In this document: positions 39,005 through 47,941 of the stretch, piece by piece | Layout: each line of letters starts with the position of its first letter | Numbering within the stretch: position 1 is the first letter of the stretch | DNA from: Nereida sp. MMG025 | GTDB lineage: Bacteria > Pseudomonadota > Alphaproteobacteria > Rhodobacterales > Rhodobacteraceae | Direction of reading: 5' to 3' | DNA length: 64,000 nucleotides | Assembly: GCF_021654165.1 (NCBI RefSeq) | Contig: NZ_JAKFZN010000002.1 | Coordinates: 115,001-179,000, forward strand | Position numbers and translations under genes: made by a program | The notes under the pieces: model-generated | The model's database searches: none | What the model was told of the DNA's origin: nothing | What the model saw: only the letters and a program-made list of their open reading frames with translations

Positions 39005-39916
39005 ATGAACTGGATTTCAAACTACGTCCGTCCGACGATCAATTCGATCTTCTCGCGCCGTGAAGTGCCCGAGAACCTTTGGCACAAATGCGATGAATGC
39101 GGCACCATGCTGTTTCACCGTGAATTGTCGGACAACCTGAACGTATGCACACAGTGTAATCATCACATGGGAATCACCCCGCGTGATCGGTTCAAAGCCC
39201 TGTTTGATGGTGGCATCTTTGTCGAGGTTGATGTCCCTGAACCCGTGGCCGACCCTTTGCACTTCAAAGACCAAAAACGCTACGCCGACCGTATGAAGGC
39301 CGCAACGAAAGCAACTGGCGAAAAAGAAGCCATGTTGGTGGTCGAAGGCGAAATGGGCCGCACACCGATTGTTGCTGCCTGTCAGGACTTCTCGTTCATG
39401 GCGGGATCGATGGGCATGTATGTCGGCAATGCCATCATTGCGGCAGCGGAACGCGCTGTTGAATTGAAGCGCCCGCTCATTTTGTTTTCCGCCGCCGGCG
39501 GTGCACGGATGCAGGAAGGTATTCTTTCGTTGATGCAAATGCCGCGCACGACAGTCGCGCTGCAAATGCTCAAGGAAGAGGGTCTGCCTTATATTGTTGT
39601 GCTGACCCACCCCACCACAGGCGGTGTCACAGCCAGCTACGCCATGCTTGGCGATGTCCATATTGCCGAACCAAACGCGCTGATCTGTTTTGCAGGTCCG
39701 CGCGTGATCGAACAAACAATCCGCGAAAAGCTTCCCGAAGGATTTCAACGCGCTGAGTATCTGCTGGAACACGGGATGTTGGACCGCGTGACATCACGCA
39801 CGCAGATGAAAGAAGAATTGATCTCGATCACGCGGATGCTTATGCGCCAGGAAGCTCCCGTCAAAGGTGATTTGCCTGCGCCTGACGCACCTGTAGAACA
39901 GACCAAAGAGACGTGA
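39005..39916 (+). CDS. accD: Acetyl-CoA carboxylase carboxyltransferase subunit beta
   Basis: AccD is the beta subunit of the carboxyltransferase that makes malonyl-CoA. The 303-residue protein has the N-terminal zinc ribbon (Cys29, Cys32, Cys48, Cys51). The crotonase-fold core holds LILFSAAGGARMQEG and TTGGVTASYAMLGDVHIAEP with the oxyanion and CoA-binding glycines. AccA partners it from another locus. It is followed by folC in a 4-nt overlap, the widely conserved accD-folC order. Confidence 0.98.
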   Translation: MNWISNYVRPTINSIFSRREVPENLWHKCDECGTMLFHRELSDNLNVCTQCNHHMGITPRDRFKALFDGGIFVEVDVPEPVADPLHFKDQKRYADRMKAATKATGEKEAMLVVEGEMGRTPIVAACQDFSFMAGSMGMYVGNAIIAAAERAVELKRPLILFSAAGGARMQEGILSLMQMPRTTVALQMLKEEGLPYIVVLTHPTTGGVTASYAMLGDVHIAEPNALICFAGPRVIEQTIREKLPEGFQRAEYLLEHGMLDRVTSRTQMKEELISITRMLMRQEAPVKGDLPAPDAPVEQTKET

Positions 39917-41187
39917 GCCCGAACACCTCGGACGTCATTCTGCAAAGGATGATGGCGCTTCACCCAAAAATCATTGACCTGACGCTGGATCGTGTTTGGC
40001 GCTTGCTTGGCGCACTTGATAACCCGCAAGACCGCCTGCCCCCCGTGATCCATATCGCGGGCACCAACGGGAAAGGCTCAACCCAAGCGATGATCCGCGC
40101 AGGTCTTGAAGGGGCGGGCAAGTCGGTTCACGCCTACACAAGCCCCCACCTTGCACGGTTCCACGAACGCATCCGCCTTGCAGGAGAGTTGATTTCCGAA
40201 GCCGATCTGACGGAAATACTGGATGTCTGTTACGCCGCCAATGATGGCGAAAACATAACATACTTTGAGATTACGACCGTCGCAGCCCTGCTTGCCTTTG
40301 CACGCACATCCGCAGATTTCACCTTGCTGGAAGTCGGACTTGGCGGCCGTCTTGATGCCACCAATGTCGTGTCCGACCCCGCCGTTACAATCATCACGCC
40401 GGTCGATCTGGACCATCAGCAATTCCTTGGCGATACGATCGAACAGATCGCTGGCGAAAAGGCGGGCATCATCAAGCGCGGCATCCCGGTGATCGTCGGC
40501 CCGCAACATGATGCAGCGCTAGAGGTGATCGAACGCCGCGCCGAAACACTGGGCGCCCCCGTTTTCGCCCACGGCCAGCACTGGCATGTTTGGCAAGAAC
40601 GGGACCGACTGGTGTTCCAGGATGAAAATGGCCTGCTCGATTTGCCTCTGCCCGCGCTGCAAGGCGCCCACCAAGTGCAGAATGCAGGCGCGGCGCTGAT
40701 GGCTTTGCGCCATCTGGGCTTTGATGAAGCGGCCTGCGCCGCCGCAATGGAAAACGTCAGCTGGCCTGCGCGCATGCAAAGGCTGCGCCACGGCCCTTTG
40801 GTTGAGGCCGCTGGCGAGGCCGAGGTTTGGCTGGACGGGGGTCATAACCCCGCAGCAGGCAGGGCGCTGGCCGCTTTGATCAAAAAACTCCCTGCACGGC
40901 CAACGCACCTCATTTGCGGAATGCTCAACACCAAAGACATCGCTGGCTTCATGGCGCCTCTGGCAGAGGTTGCGGATACACTCACAGCCATTACCATCCC
41001 CGACGAGGTGAACACCCTACCCGCAGGGGAAACCGCAAAAGCCGCACAAAGTGTCGGCCTTCACAGCACGACCGCCCGCTCGGCACAGGATGCTTTGCGC
41101 GCTATCACCGCAAAAACTCCCACGGCCCGGGTCTTAATCTGCGGGTCTCTCTACCTTGCTGGTGCAATTTTACGCGAAAACGGCTGA
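39913..41187 (+). CDS. folC: Bifunctional folylpolyglutamate synthase/dihydrofolate synthase
   Basis: FolC adds glutamate to dihydropteroate and to reduced folates. The 424-residue Mur-ligase-fold enzyme has the P-loop HIAGTNGKGST near residue 40, LEVGLGGRLDATNV near 140 and LDGGHNPAAGRAL in the C-terminal domain. The start is a GTG overlapping the accD stop (GTGA), so translation is coupled. The 3' end shows a short A-C-G-G/C-C-G-T stem followed by six T residues, which may act as a weak terminator. Confidence 0.96.
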   Translation: MSPNTSDVILQRMMALHPKIIDLTLDRVWRLLGALDNPQDRLPPVIHIAGTNGKGSTQAMIRAGLEGAGKSVHAYTSPHLARFHERIRLAGELISEADLTEILDVCYAANDGENITYFEITTVAALLAFARTSADFTLLEVGLGGRLDATNVVSDPAVTIITPVDLDHQQFLGDTIEQIAGEKAGIIKRGIPVIVGPQHDAALEVIERRAETLGAPVFAHGQHWHVWQERDRLVFQDENGLLDLPLPALQGAHQVQNAGAALMALRHLGFDEAACAAAMENVSWPARMQRLRHGPLVEAAGEAEVWLDGGHNPAAGRALAALIKKLPARPTHLICGMLNTKDIAGFMAPLAEVADTLTAITIPDEVNTLPAGETAKAAQSVGLHSTTARSAQDALRAITAKTPTARVLICGSLYLAGAILRENG

Positions 41188-41200
41188 ACCGTCGTTTTTT
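41180..41200 (+). terminator. Possible weak terminator after folC
   Basis: A 4-bp stem ACGG/CCGT (41180-41183, 41189-41192) has the folC stop codon in its loop and is followed by TTTTTT at 41195-41200. The stem is short, so efficiency is doubtful. Confidence 0.4.
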
Positions 41201-41233
41201 CCCAGAAAAACGAATCGGTGATTCGAAAACCCT

Positions 41234-41263
41234 TTGACGAGCGATTCGTTCTGCCTCTATATG
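41234..41263 (+). promoter_or_regulatory. Sigma-70-like promoter of the rhodanese-like/LysM operon
   Basis: TTGACG (41234-41239) and TATATG (41258-41263) are 18 nt apart, about 80 nt before the start at 41342. Just upstream, CGAATC/GATTCG (41211-41216 and 41220-41225) forms a perfect 6-bp palindrome with a 3-nt centre, a possible operator. Confidence 0.5.
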
Positions 41264-41341
41264 TTGTGCCAGTTGCAAATTTTGCGAGGACTGCCATCCA
41301 AGCGAACCATATCTGGTATTTGCGAACTGGGGGACGGTATT

Positions 41342-41956
41342 ATGAAACGCAGCCTTTATTTTGGGGCATCTGTGATTGCGGTCAGCGGGACGGCACTATT
41401 TGCTCAGGCGCAAGCTGATCAAACTTCTTTTAATTTTAATGGTCAGGATTTTACGATCACGCGTGCGGCGCAAGTGAACCTGGAAGCGGTTGCCCGTTTC
41501 AGCGCCCCCGATCTCAGCTGCGAAGGCAAATGCCTTAGCCCGATGGTGGCCGCCGACGGCGTAGATACAATCGGCGAACTGGATGTCATGACCTTTATGA
41601 CCCAAGCCGTTGCGAACGGCTCTGGCTTGATTGTTGACGCACGTCTGCCTGAGAACCGTTCAATCGGGTTTATTCCAGCATCTGTTAACGTGCCTTTGCC
41701 AACGATGGAGGCGGAAAACCCCTTCCGCCAGGACATTCTGCTTGCATTGGGCGCTCGCGCTCTGGGCGATACCCTGAACTTTTCGGACGCAATGGACCTC
41801 GTTGTTTTTGATGCAGGCCCTGGCACCACCGATGCACAACGCATGATCAACAATTTGCTCGATGCGGGCTACCCCGCTGAAAAGATTAAATATTACCGCG
41901 GCGGCATGCAGGTTTGGACTGCGCTTGGCCTGACAACTCAGGAACAACCGTCATGA
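41342..41956 (+). CDS. Secreted rhodanese-fold protein lacking the catalytic Cys
   Basis: The 204-residue exported protein has signal peptide MKRSLYFGASVIAVSGTALF, cleaved after AQAQA. The region from residue about 80 is a rhodanese fold: LIVDARLPENRSIGFIPASVNVPL at the start and YYRGGMQVWTALGL at the end are typical. The loop that should carry the active-site Cys reads VVFDAGPGTTDA, so no Cys is there and sulfur transfer is unlikely. A separate Cys pair (SCEGKC) lies nearer the N-terminus. Ribosome site GGGGGACGG supports the start. It overlaps the LysM gene by 4 nt. Confidence 0.75.
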   Translation: MKRSLYFGASVIAVSGTALFAQAQADQTSFNFNGQDFTITRAAQVNLEAVARFSAPDLSCEGKCLSPMVAADGVDTIGELDVMTFMTQAVANGSGLIVDARLPENRSIGFIPASVNVPLPTMEAENPFRQDILLALGARALGDTLNFSDAMDLVVFDAGPGTTDAQRMINNLLDAGYPAEKIKYYRGGMQVWTALGLTTQEQPS

Positions 41957-42759
41957 CAACCGCGAATAAACCAGCCGCGCCGAACTATTTGCCAATGCTG
42001 CTGGCTATTGGGGCATTTTCCTTCGTTGTGGGTGGCGCTGTGACCTACCAGATCGTCAAACTGACAGGCGGCCAAACGGCGCCGCTGGCCGAAACATCTA
42101 TGCCCGAGACCGCCAGTCCCGAAGTGACACGCGCAGAAGCCCCTACGACCGATGTATCGTCGCTGATCAATGGGCTGGACCTGCAATCTGCCGCAACAGC
42201 CTTGATCGTTGTAGAAGACAAGCCCGCATTCAAGCCGCCTCAACCCGAAACTATTCTTGAGCAGAGCTCATTGACCGCTCTTAAACAGGGGGTTCTGTCG
42301 GGCGTGCTTGAAGTGGGCACAACAGACGATGACCGGCTTGCGCTGACATCGACAGACGGCAGTTTCGATATGGAAAATGCGAAATCCCTGATCGCGCAGG
42401 CTGCATCGAACGGGGCGCTCACCGTGCCTGAAGGGCTTGATACGGAAGCAGGCGATCTGGATAGAAACACATTGCTGCTGGCCGTGGTGCAACAGTCCCT
42501 TGAAGCAGGCAACAAACGCGAACAAGACGCCGCGCGAAACCTGCGCGAACAGGCATTCAAATCTTCAATCGCACAAACCACCGCAATCAACGGCGCGCGC
42601 TACTACACGGTCAAACCAGGCGATAGCCTCGCCTATATTTCACTTCAGTTTTACGGAAGCCCCTCTGCATACATAGAGATTTTCCAAGCAAATAGGGACA
42701 CGCTTACGTCACCCGATCAGATTTTTATCGGGCAAAAGCTTCTTATCCCATCGGTATAA
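41953..42759 (+). CDS. Membrane-anchored LysM domain protein
   Basis: The 268-residue protein has one transmembrane helix (residues about 14-36, PMLLAIGAFSFVVGGAV), then a long low-complexity periplasmic region. At the C-terminus is a LysM domain (YYTVKPGDSLAYISLQFYGS, YIEIFQANRD, IFIGQKLLIP), a peptidoglycan-binding module that usually localises proteins to the wall. Its start overlaps the stop of the rhodanese-like gene (ATGA). The pair probably works together at the wall; no enzyme domain is present in either. Confidence 0.85.
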   Translation: MTTANKPAAPNYLPMLLAIGAFSFVVGGAVTYQIVKLTGGQTAPLAETSMPETASPEVTRAEAPTTDVSSLINGLDLQSAATALIVVEDKPAFKPPQPETILEQSSLTALKQGVLSGVLEVGTTDDDRLALTSTDGSFDMENAKSLIAQAASNGALTVPEGLDTEAGDLDRNTLLLAVVQQSLEAGNKREQDAARNLREQAFKSSIAQTTAINGARYYTVKPGDSLAYISLQFYGSPSAYIEIFQANRDTLTSPDQIFIGQKLLIPSV

Positions 42760-42796
42760 TAAAACAGGCAAACTATAAGCCATCGAGCAAAACTTA

Positions 42797-42824
42797 AGGG
42801 GTCCTTCGGGACCCCTACTTTTTT
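42797..42824 (+). terminator. Rho-independent terminator after the LysM gene
   Basis: An 8-bp stem AGGGGTCC/GGACCCCT with a TTCG tetraloop (42797-42816) is followed by a T run to 42824. The end of the convergent zapE gene lies within it. Confidence 0.88.
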
Positions 42825-43870
42825 GCCCAGTCCTCTGCTTGCATTTCGCGCAGGCGGCTGGCGGTGCGCTCAAACTCAAAGGTTCCCTCGCCTTCAAGAT
42901 AAAGCATCTCGGGGCTGGCCGCGGCAGAACAGATCAGGCGAATTTGCGCCTCATAAAGCGCGTCAATCAACGTCACAAAGCGTTTCGCTTCATTGAAATT
43001 GCTGCGCCCGAGGCTCGGGATATCTTCTAGCACCAACACCTTGACCGTTTCAGCCAAGGCAAGATAATCCGCCGCCCCCAAGGGTTTGCCACACAGGTCA
43101 TAAAACGATGCCCGTGCCACCCCATTGTGAAAGGCAGGGATCACCACATCGCGCCCCTTGACCCGCAGCATGAGCGGCGCGCCCTGCCCATGCGTGAAAT
43201 CGGTCCAGACGTCGTCAATCTGGCGGCGGGCTTGCGCATTGATCGGGGTAAAATACGTTGGCGATCCTGCAATGCGGTCTTGGCGGTAGTCTTTGGGCGA
43301 CACCAGTTCATGGACCACCATCCGCTCTTTGATCATTTCAATAAACGGAACAAACAAATCGCGGTTCAAGCCGTCCTTATAAAGGTCATCTGGCACACGG
43401 TTCGATGTCGTAACCACGACAATGCCGGCTGCAAACAACTTCTCGAACAGACGCCCGACAATCATGGCATCCGTGATATCGGTGATCTGCATCTCGTCAA
43501 AAGCAAGGCAGCGCACATCGGCGATAACTGCATCTGCAACAGGGGTAATCGCGTCATCCACACCTTGCTGGCGGGCGTCGTGCATTGCCGCGTGTATCTC
43601 TTGCATAAAGGCATGGAAATGCACGCGGCGAACAGGCACCTGCAAATGGGCAACGAACATATCCATCAACATGGATTTGCCCCGTCCAACCCCGCCCCAA
43701 AGATAGAGACCTTTTATGGGGTCAGGCGCTTTGCGAAAAAACCCTTTTTTGGCAGGCTGCGCCAAACCGTCCGCGATGCGATCAAACTCGGGCATCACCC
43801 GTTCTTGCGCAGGATCCGCATGCAAAATGCCCGACGCGACCTGATCATGATATGTTTGTGCCAAACTCAT
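42815..43870 (-). CDS. zapE: Cell division protein ZapE (AFG1-like ATPase)
   Basis: The 351-residue AAA+ ATPase is related to yeast Afg1. Walker A GGVGRGKSMLMD is near residue 72, Walker B-like CLAFDEMQITDI near 145, and the sensor stretch VVTTSNRVPDDLYKDGLNR near 175. In E. coli ZapE acts on FtsZ ring constriction under stress. The start at 43870 is preferred to a longer frame because the family begins near MSLAQTYHDQV, although the ribosome site is weak. It converges with the LysM gene. Confidence 0.94.
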   Translation of the reverse strand: MSLAQTYHDQVASGILHADPAQERVMPEFDRIADGLAQPAKKGFFRKAPDPIKGLYLWGGVGRGKSMLMDMFVAHLQVPVRRVHFHAFMQEIHAAMHDARQQGVDDAITPVADAVIADVRCLAFDEMQITDITDAMIVGRLFEKLFAAGIVVVTTSNRVPDDLYKDGLNRDLFVPFIEMIKERMVVHELVSPKDYRQDRIAGSPTYFTPINAQARRQIDDVWTDFTHGQGAPLMLRVKGRDVVIPAFHNGVARASFYDLCGKPLGAADYLALAETVKVLVLEDIPSLGRSNFNEAKRFVTLIDALYEAQIRLICSAAASPEMLYLEGEGTFEFERTASRLREMQAEDWAKK

Positions 43871-43927
43871 ATCTTCGACTAGCCCGACACGTTTGCAATT
43901 TCCAGAGGCACGCCGCAATCTGACGCT

Positions 43928-44182
43928 ATGGATAAAGATTTAGAGAAACTAAGCGCAGAGCTTGAGAAACTGAACCAGCATCGTTTTGTAACGGTGCATA
44001 ATTCGATCCTCCGCTTGCTTGCCTTCCAATTTGCGCGTGGTCTGTTTTTCGGACTTGGCTCAGTGCTTGGGGCGACGGTTGTTGTCTCGGTCCTTGTGTA
44101 TTTGCTCAGTCAGATTGATTTCATTCCCGTCTTGGGCGATCTGGCGCAACAACTGATCGACCAGATACAGCAACCCGAATAA
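43928..44182 (+). CDS. DUF5665-like small membrane protein
   Basis: The 84-residue protein has a charged N-terminal helix with Glu/Leu/Lys repeats (KLSAELEKLNQHRFV). Two hydrophobic segments (residues about 28-45 and 47-65, FFGLGSVLGATVVVSVLVYLL) and a short polar tail follow. Length and the pattern LxFQFARGLFFGLGSVLGAT match the DUF5665 family, from memory. It is divergent from zapE with about 57 nt between starts and is followed by a 68-nt gap. The function is unknown. Confidence 0.75.
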   Translation: MDKDLEKLSAELEKLNQHRFVTVHNSILRLLAFQFARGLFFGLGSVLGATVVVSVLVYLLSQIDFIPVLGDLAQQLIDQIQQPE

Positions 44183-44250
44183 GCACCGCTTCACTGGATC
44201 ATCAAAACTCCTGAATTGACGAACGTGGCGACCCATATCAATGTCGCCGC

Positions 44251-45495
44251 ATGGATCAATCCCGCGCCCCCCTTGTGACGCCTGTTCTGGTAGCAGGTTG
44301 CATTATCATCATGGTCAGCTTCGCTGTGCGGGCCAGCTTTGGCGTCTTTCAAATTCCTATCGCCGAAGAATTCGGATGGCTGCGCACCGAATTCAGCCTC
44401 GCCATCGCCATCCAGAACCTTGCATGGGGTATCGGCCAGCCGATTTTTGGTGCCATCGCAGAAAAGCTGACAGACCGAAAAGCCATCATTTTAGGCGCTT
44501 TTATTTATGCAGCAGGCCTGTTGCTGTCTGCCAATTCCGTAACCCCGCTGGAACACCAAGCCTATGCCTGGCTCGTCGGTTTTGGCATCGCCGGCACAGG
44601 CTTTGGCGTAATCCTGGCCGTTGTGGGGCGCGCCGCCAGTGATGACAACAGATCAATGGCGCTTGCGATTGCAACGGCGGCAGGTAGCGCAGGCCAAATC
44701 TTTGGCGCGCCTCTGGCAGAATACCTTTTGACGATGATGTCCTGGCAGATGGTATTTGTTGTTTTTGCGGGGCTTGTCTTGGCCACGCTGGCCTGCCTGC
44801 CCATGATGAAAAGCCCCGAACCTGTATCGAAGGCAGAGCTGGAAGAGTCGATGGGCCAGATCCTCGGCAAAGCCTTTCGTGACCCTAGCTATACGCTGAT
44901 TTTCCTTGGCTTCTTTTCTTGCGGGTATCAACTGGCTTTCATTACCGCACATTTCCCCGCCATGATCACCGAGATGTGTGGCCCGATTGTTGCAGGCAGT
45001 ATGCTGCACAACATGGGCATCACCTCTACCTCTGCTCTGGGTGCGATTGCCATTTCGCTGATCGGTGCCGCAAATATCGCAGGAACGCTTTTGGCGGGAT
45101 GGGCTGGCAAACGGTATTCCAAGAAATACCTGCTGGCAGGGATTTACACAGGCCGCACCATTGCTGCTGCCCTGTTCATAATATTCCCGATCACACCCAC
45201 AACTGTGATCATATTCTCTGTTGTCATGGGGTCTCTTTGGCTGGCCACTGTGCCGCTGACCAGTGGCTTGGTCGCGCATATCTACGGGCTGCGCTATATG
45301 GGAACACTCTATGGCATCGTGTTTTTCAGCCATCAAATGGGCAGCTTTATTGGCGTATGGCTTGGCGGAGCGCTTTATGATGTCTACGGTGACTACAACC
45401 TTGTCTGGTGGGTCGGTGTCGGCGTTGGTGCATTCAGTGCGATTGTCCATCTTCCCATCAAGGAACGCCCGCTGCCGAAACAACAAATGGCCTGA
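44251..45495 (+). CDS. MFS transporter (monocarboxylate/oxalate-formate type)
   Basis: The 414-residue carrier has about twelve predicted membrane helices. The N-terminal half contains FAVRASFGVFQIPIAEEFGW, GAIAEKLTDRKAI (the loop 2-3 motif) and a Gly-rich GTGFGVILAVVGR. The pattern resembles the oxalate:formate antiporter/monocarboxylate group of the major facilitator superfamily; the actual solute is unknown. The next gene starts 5 nt after the stop, so the two form an operon. Confidence 0.9.
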   Translation: MDQSRAPLVTPVLVAGCIIIMVSFAVRASFGVFQIPIAEEFGWLRTEFSLAIAIQNLAWGIGQPIFGAIAEKLTDRKAIILGAFIYAAGLLLSANSVTPLEHQAYAWLVGFGIAGTGFGVILAVVGRAASDDNRSMALAIATAAGSAGQIFGAPLAEYLLTMMSWQMVFVVFAGLVLATLACLPMMKSPEPVSKAELEESMGQILGKAFRDPSYTLIFLGFFSCGYQLAFITAHFPAMITEMCGPIVAGSMLHNMGITSTSALGAIAISLIGAANIAGTLLAGWAGKRYSKKYLLAGIYTGRTIAAALFIIFPITPTTVIIFSVVMGSLWLATVPLTSGLVAHIYGLRYMGTLYGIVFFSHQMGSFIGVWLGGALYDVYGDYNLVWWVGVGVGAFSAIVHLPIKERPLPKQQMA

Positions 45496-45499
45496 CCCA

Positions 45500-46129
45500 A
45501 TGCGCTTTTTCCCCTTGCTTTTACTTCCTTTGGTGCTGGCGTGCCAACCGGCGCAAAGCCCCAAAACAAACGATGCAAAGGCCCAAAGAGACGCAGAACG
45601 CGTTGTCAGGCTGGTCGCCGCCGATCCGCTGTTGGGCAATGTCCCGCAGATTTGCCCCATCGCGGTCTATGACAAAAAGCCAAGCCTTGGCGCGTCGGGA
45701 ACAGATTGCACAACCAACCCCAAGCTGTGTCTGGAGCAGTGCAATCTCGGCGACGACAACGCCTGCTTTGACGTGGCACAAGTGATCGAAAATGGTGGCC
45801 TAACCGGAGACGGCGAGCGGACCTACTCCCTTTATATCGCGGGATGTGCCCTTGGCGATGCAAACGCCTGCGTGAATGCAGGTGCCACCGTCAAGAACGG
45901 CTCTTGGGCCAACCAAGCGCCCAAAGCGGCTGCATCCGCCAAATGCCAATTCCAGACCTACCGGCGCATGTGTGATGATGGGGCGGCTTGGGGGTGCTAT
46001 ATGGTTGCCGCTGAATATCTGCGCACAGACGGGTTTGTCGCGCAAAGCGACGCGAAATACGAAGCTGCACTGCGCCGCGCTTGTCAGATTTCATCAACCT
46101 CGGGCGCGTGTTCGGACCGCTTCCGCTGA
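45500..46129 (+). CDS. Cysteine-rich Sel1-like repeat lipoprotein
   Basis: The 209-residue lipoprotein has lipobox VLAC (lipid on Cys15). The mature part carries 12 further Cys residues. Three pairs have exact C-x7-C spacing: CNLGDDNAC, CALGDANAC and CDDGAAWGC, plus a last C-x8-C in CQISSTSGAC. This is the disulfide pattern of Sel1-like repeats in Helicobacter Hcp proteins, in which each helical repeat is locked by a Cys pair. No enzymatic motif is visible. It starts 5 nt after the MFS gene stop. Its 3' end overlaps the convergent hydrolase gene by 46 bp. Confidence 0.75.
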   Translation: MRFFPLLLLPLVLACQPAQSPKTNDAKAQRDAERVVRLVAADPLLGNVPQICPIAVYDKKPSLGASGTDCTTNPKLCLEQCNLGDDNACFDVAQVIENGGLTGDGERTYSLYIAGCALGDANACVNAGATVKNGSWANQAPKAAASAKCQFQTYRRMCDDGAAWGCYMVAAEYLRTDGFVAQSDAKYEAALRRACQISSTSGACSDRFR

Positions 46130-47043
46130 GAACGCGTAATAACATCATGCACCATCTGCGCCACTTCCTGCGCGTGGGTGTGTGGCAGGTTGTGACTGGC
46201 AAGCTCAACCATCTCTTGCGTGGCCTCGCGGTTGATCTGGGCCAGCCGTCCCATGGCCTGCAATGGAATGACCGTGTCCAGCTCTGCCCAAAGCGCACCC
46301 ACAGGAACCCCGCGTTTTTGAAGCTGTCGGTGCGCCTCGCTTTGATCGCGCGTCAGCATATGCCGCTGCGCTGAAAGAACGGCGTCGCAAAACCCACGCC
46401 GCGTCAGCTCAACCGCCTTGGCCTTTTGAATACCGCTCACCTGCCCGTCGGATTGTTCTGCCAACGCGCGGCGCATGCGGGTCTCAAAGGTCAGCCGCAT
46501 CAACCAATCCCCCAAAATCGGTGTGCGCGTGATAAAGGCTTCGAACGTGCTGGCGACATAGCCCAATCCCGCAGGACACAGCAGAACCACGGCCCGTGCA
46601 CGCGATGGGTATTTAGCGGCAAAATCGACAGCAATCATGCCCCCCAAGGAGTAGCCCAGAAGGACAACAGGTGTACGGATTTCAAGCGCCTCAAGAAGGC
46701 CATGCAACTGCGTGACAAAAAACGTTTCATCCTGTGCACCACTTGCACGGTCCGAAAGGCCCCGCCCGAACAAATCATAACTCAGAACACAATAGCCCGC
46801 GCGGGTCAGAAGCGGTGTTATCGCGCTCCAGATATAACTTGGCGTGGTCAAACCGTGGATCGCCACGATGACAGGCCCACCTGTTGGCCCGTCCAAACGA
46901 TAATGCGTGACACCTTTGGCCAGCTTTACAAACTGGCCTGCGCTCATTGTGTCTGCACGCAGTTTGTCATCAACGCGGGTGCGACGCAGCTCTAACCCAA
47001 ACGGCACACCCAACAGAACCAAAAAAGCAATAAACCAACCCAT
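46084..47043 (-). CDS. Membrane-anchored alpha/beta hydrolase
   Basis: The 319-residue hydrolase has an N-terminal hydrophobic stretch (MGWFIAFLVLLGVPFGLEL) that may anchor it. The nucleophile elbow is GYSLGG (Ser near residue 138), the oxyanion loop IHGLTTPSYIW, the acid AELDTVIP and the final His in SHNLPHT. The fold is that of small carboxylesterases or lipases, and no substrate can be named. It is the downstream end of a long leftward run (49865 to 46084) with almost no intergenic space, and it overlaps the opposing lipoprotein gene by 46 bp. Confidence 0.88.
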   Translation of the reverse strand: MGWFIAFLVLLGVPFGLELRRTRVDDKLRADTMSAGQFVKLAKGVTHYRLDGPTGGPVIVAIHGLTTPSYIWSAITPLLTRAGYCVLSYDLFGRGLSDRASGAQDETFFVTQLHGLLEALEIRTPVVLLGYSLGGMIAVDFAAKYPSRARAVVLLCPAGLGYVASTFEAFITRTPILGDWLMRLTFETRMRRALAEQSDGQVSGIQKAKAVELTRRGFCDAVLSAQRHMLTRDQSEAHRQLQKRGVPVGALWAELDTVIPLQAMGRLAQINREATQEMVELASHNLPHTHAQEVAQMVHDVITRSQRKRSEHAPEVDEI

Positions 47044-47046
47044 GCG

Positions 47047-47940
47047 CTATGCGCTCCACGCATCCAGAATGTAGCGGCTTGTCATCAGGTCCAGATGGGC
47101 GCCACCACCGTTCTTGAACAGCGTGATCTCGTCCTCGCTGTTGCGCTTGAAATGCGGCAGATCATAATAATCCGCGATCAAATCGGCCCGTTGCAGGGTG
47201 CCTTGTTCAAGCGGGATATTAATCTCGCCGATATGCCCAATGGTCGTATCAAAGCTGTCTACAAAGACACGCGCGCGCACAAGCGCTGCATCGTTCGCTT
47301 CGCGCATGTCGGGGCGGTAGGCGCCGATCAAATCAATATGCTGCCCTTCTTTGAACCACGCCCCATCCAAAAGAGGCTCTGTGCGCATCGTGGCACTTGT
47401 CACAATATCGGCACGGCCAACGGCCTGCTTAAGATCATCCACCACTTCGGTATTGGCAAACTGCTGTGCCAGCGCTTCGGCACGCGCCGTAGTGCGGTTC
47501 CATATCAAAAACCGCGCCTTGGGAAACAATGCGCCATACGCCTCGCGCACCCCCTTTGCGACGGTGCCAGCGCCAACAATCAGAATTGTATCGCTATCGG
47601 GTCGCGCCAACAGGCGTGCGGCCAACAGGCTGTCACCGCAGGTTTTCCACTTGGTCACCAGATGAAAATCGATGATCGCCTCAAGCGTGCCATCAGTGTC
47701 GGAATACAGGTTCACGCCCCCATTCACCGAAGGCGTGGCCGACGGGAAAATCGTCGCTGTTTTGACAAGCGACCCCATCCCGTCGATCCATGCAGCACGA
47801 CTAAGCAGCGTGTCATCGCCGCGATATAAAAACGTATCGCCAATCTCTGCTTTTGGCCGCGCATGCCCCGCCGACAAGGCATCTGTCAGCGATAGCCAAT
47901 CCAGCTTTTCTTCCGCTTCAAACGGGATCATCTGCACCAT
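47047..47940 (-). CDS. Ornithine cyclodeaminase/mu-crystallin family protein
   Basis: This 297-residue NAD(P)-dependent protein has VKTATIFP (catalytic Lys region) near residue 60. The nucleotide site ILIVGAGTVAKGVREAYGAL and GADIVTSATMRTEPLL (as ADIVTSAT) follow, then GAYRPDMREAN. In this family the activity may be ornithine cyclodeaminase, alanine dehydrogenase or an imino-acid reductase; sequence alone does not decide. It sits 3 nt from the hydrolase downstream and is preceded by the HAD phosphatase, all on one transcript. Confidence 0.88.
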   Translation of the reverse strand: MVQMIPFEAEEKLDWLSLTDALSAGHARPKAEIGDTFLYRGDDTLLSRAAWIDGMGSLVKTATIFPSATPSVNGGVNLYSDTDGTLEAIIDFHLVTKWKTCGDSLLAARLLARPDSDTILIVGAGTVAKGVREAYGALFPKARFLIWNRTTARAEALAQQFANTEVVDDLKQAVGRADIVTSATMRTEPLLDGAWFKEGQHIDLIGAYRPDMREANDAALVRARVFVDSFDTTIGHIGEINIPLEQGTLQRADLIADYYDLPHFKRNSEDEITLFKNGGGAHLDLMTSRYILDAWSA

Positions 47941-47941
47941 G

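Noticed and set aside
44653-45660. Minus-strand frame (335 codons) opposite the MFS gene
   Set aside because: It is antisense to a clear twelve-helix transporter, and its Cys/His-rich composition is an artefact.
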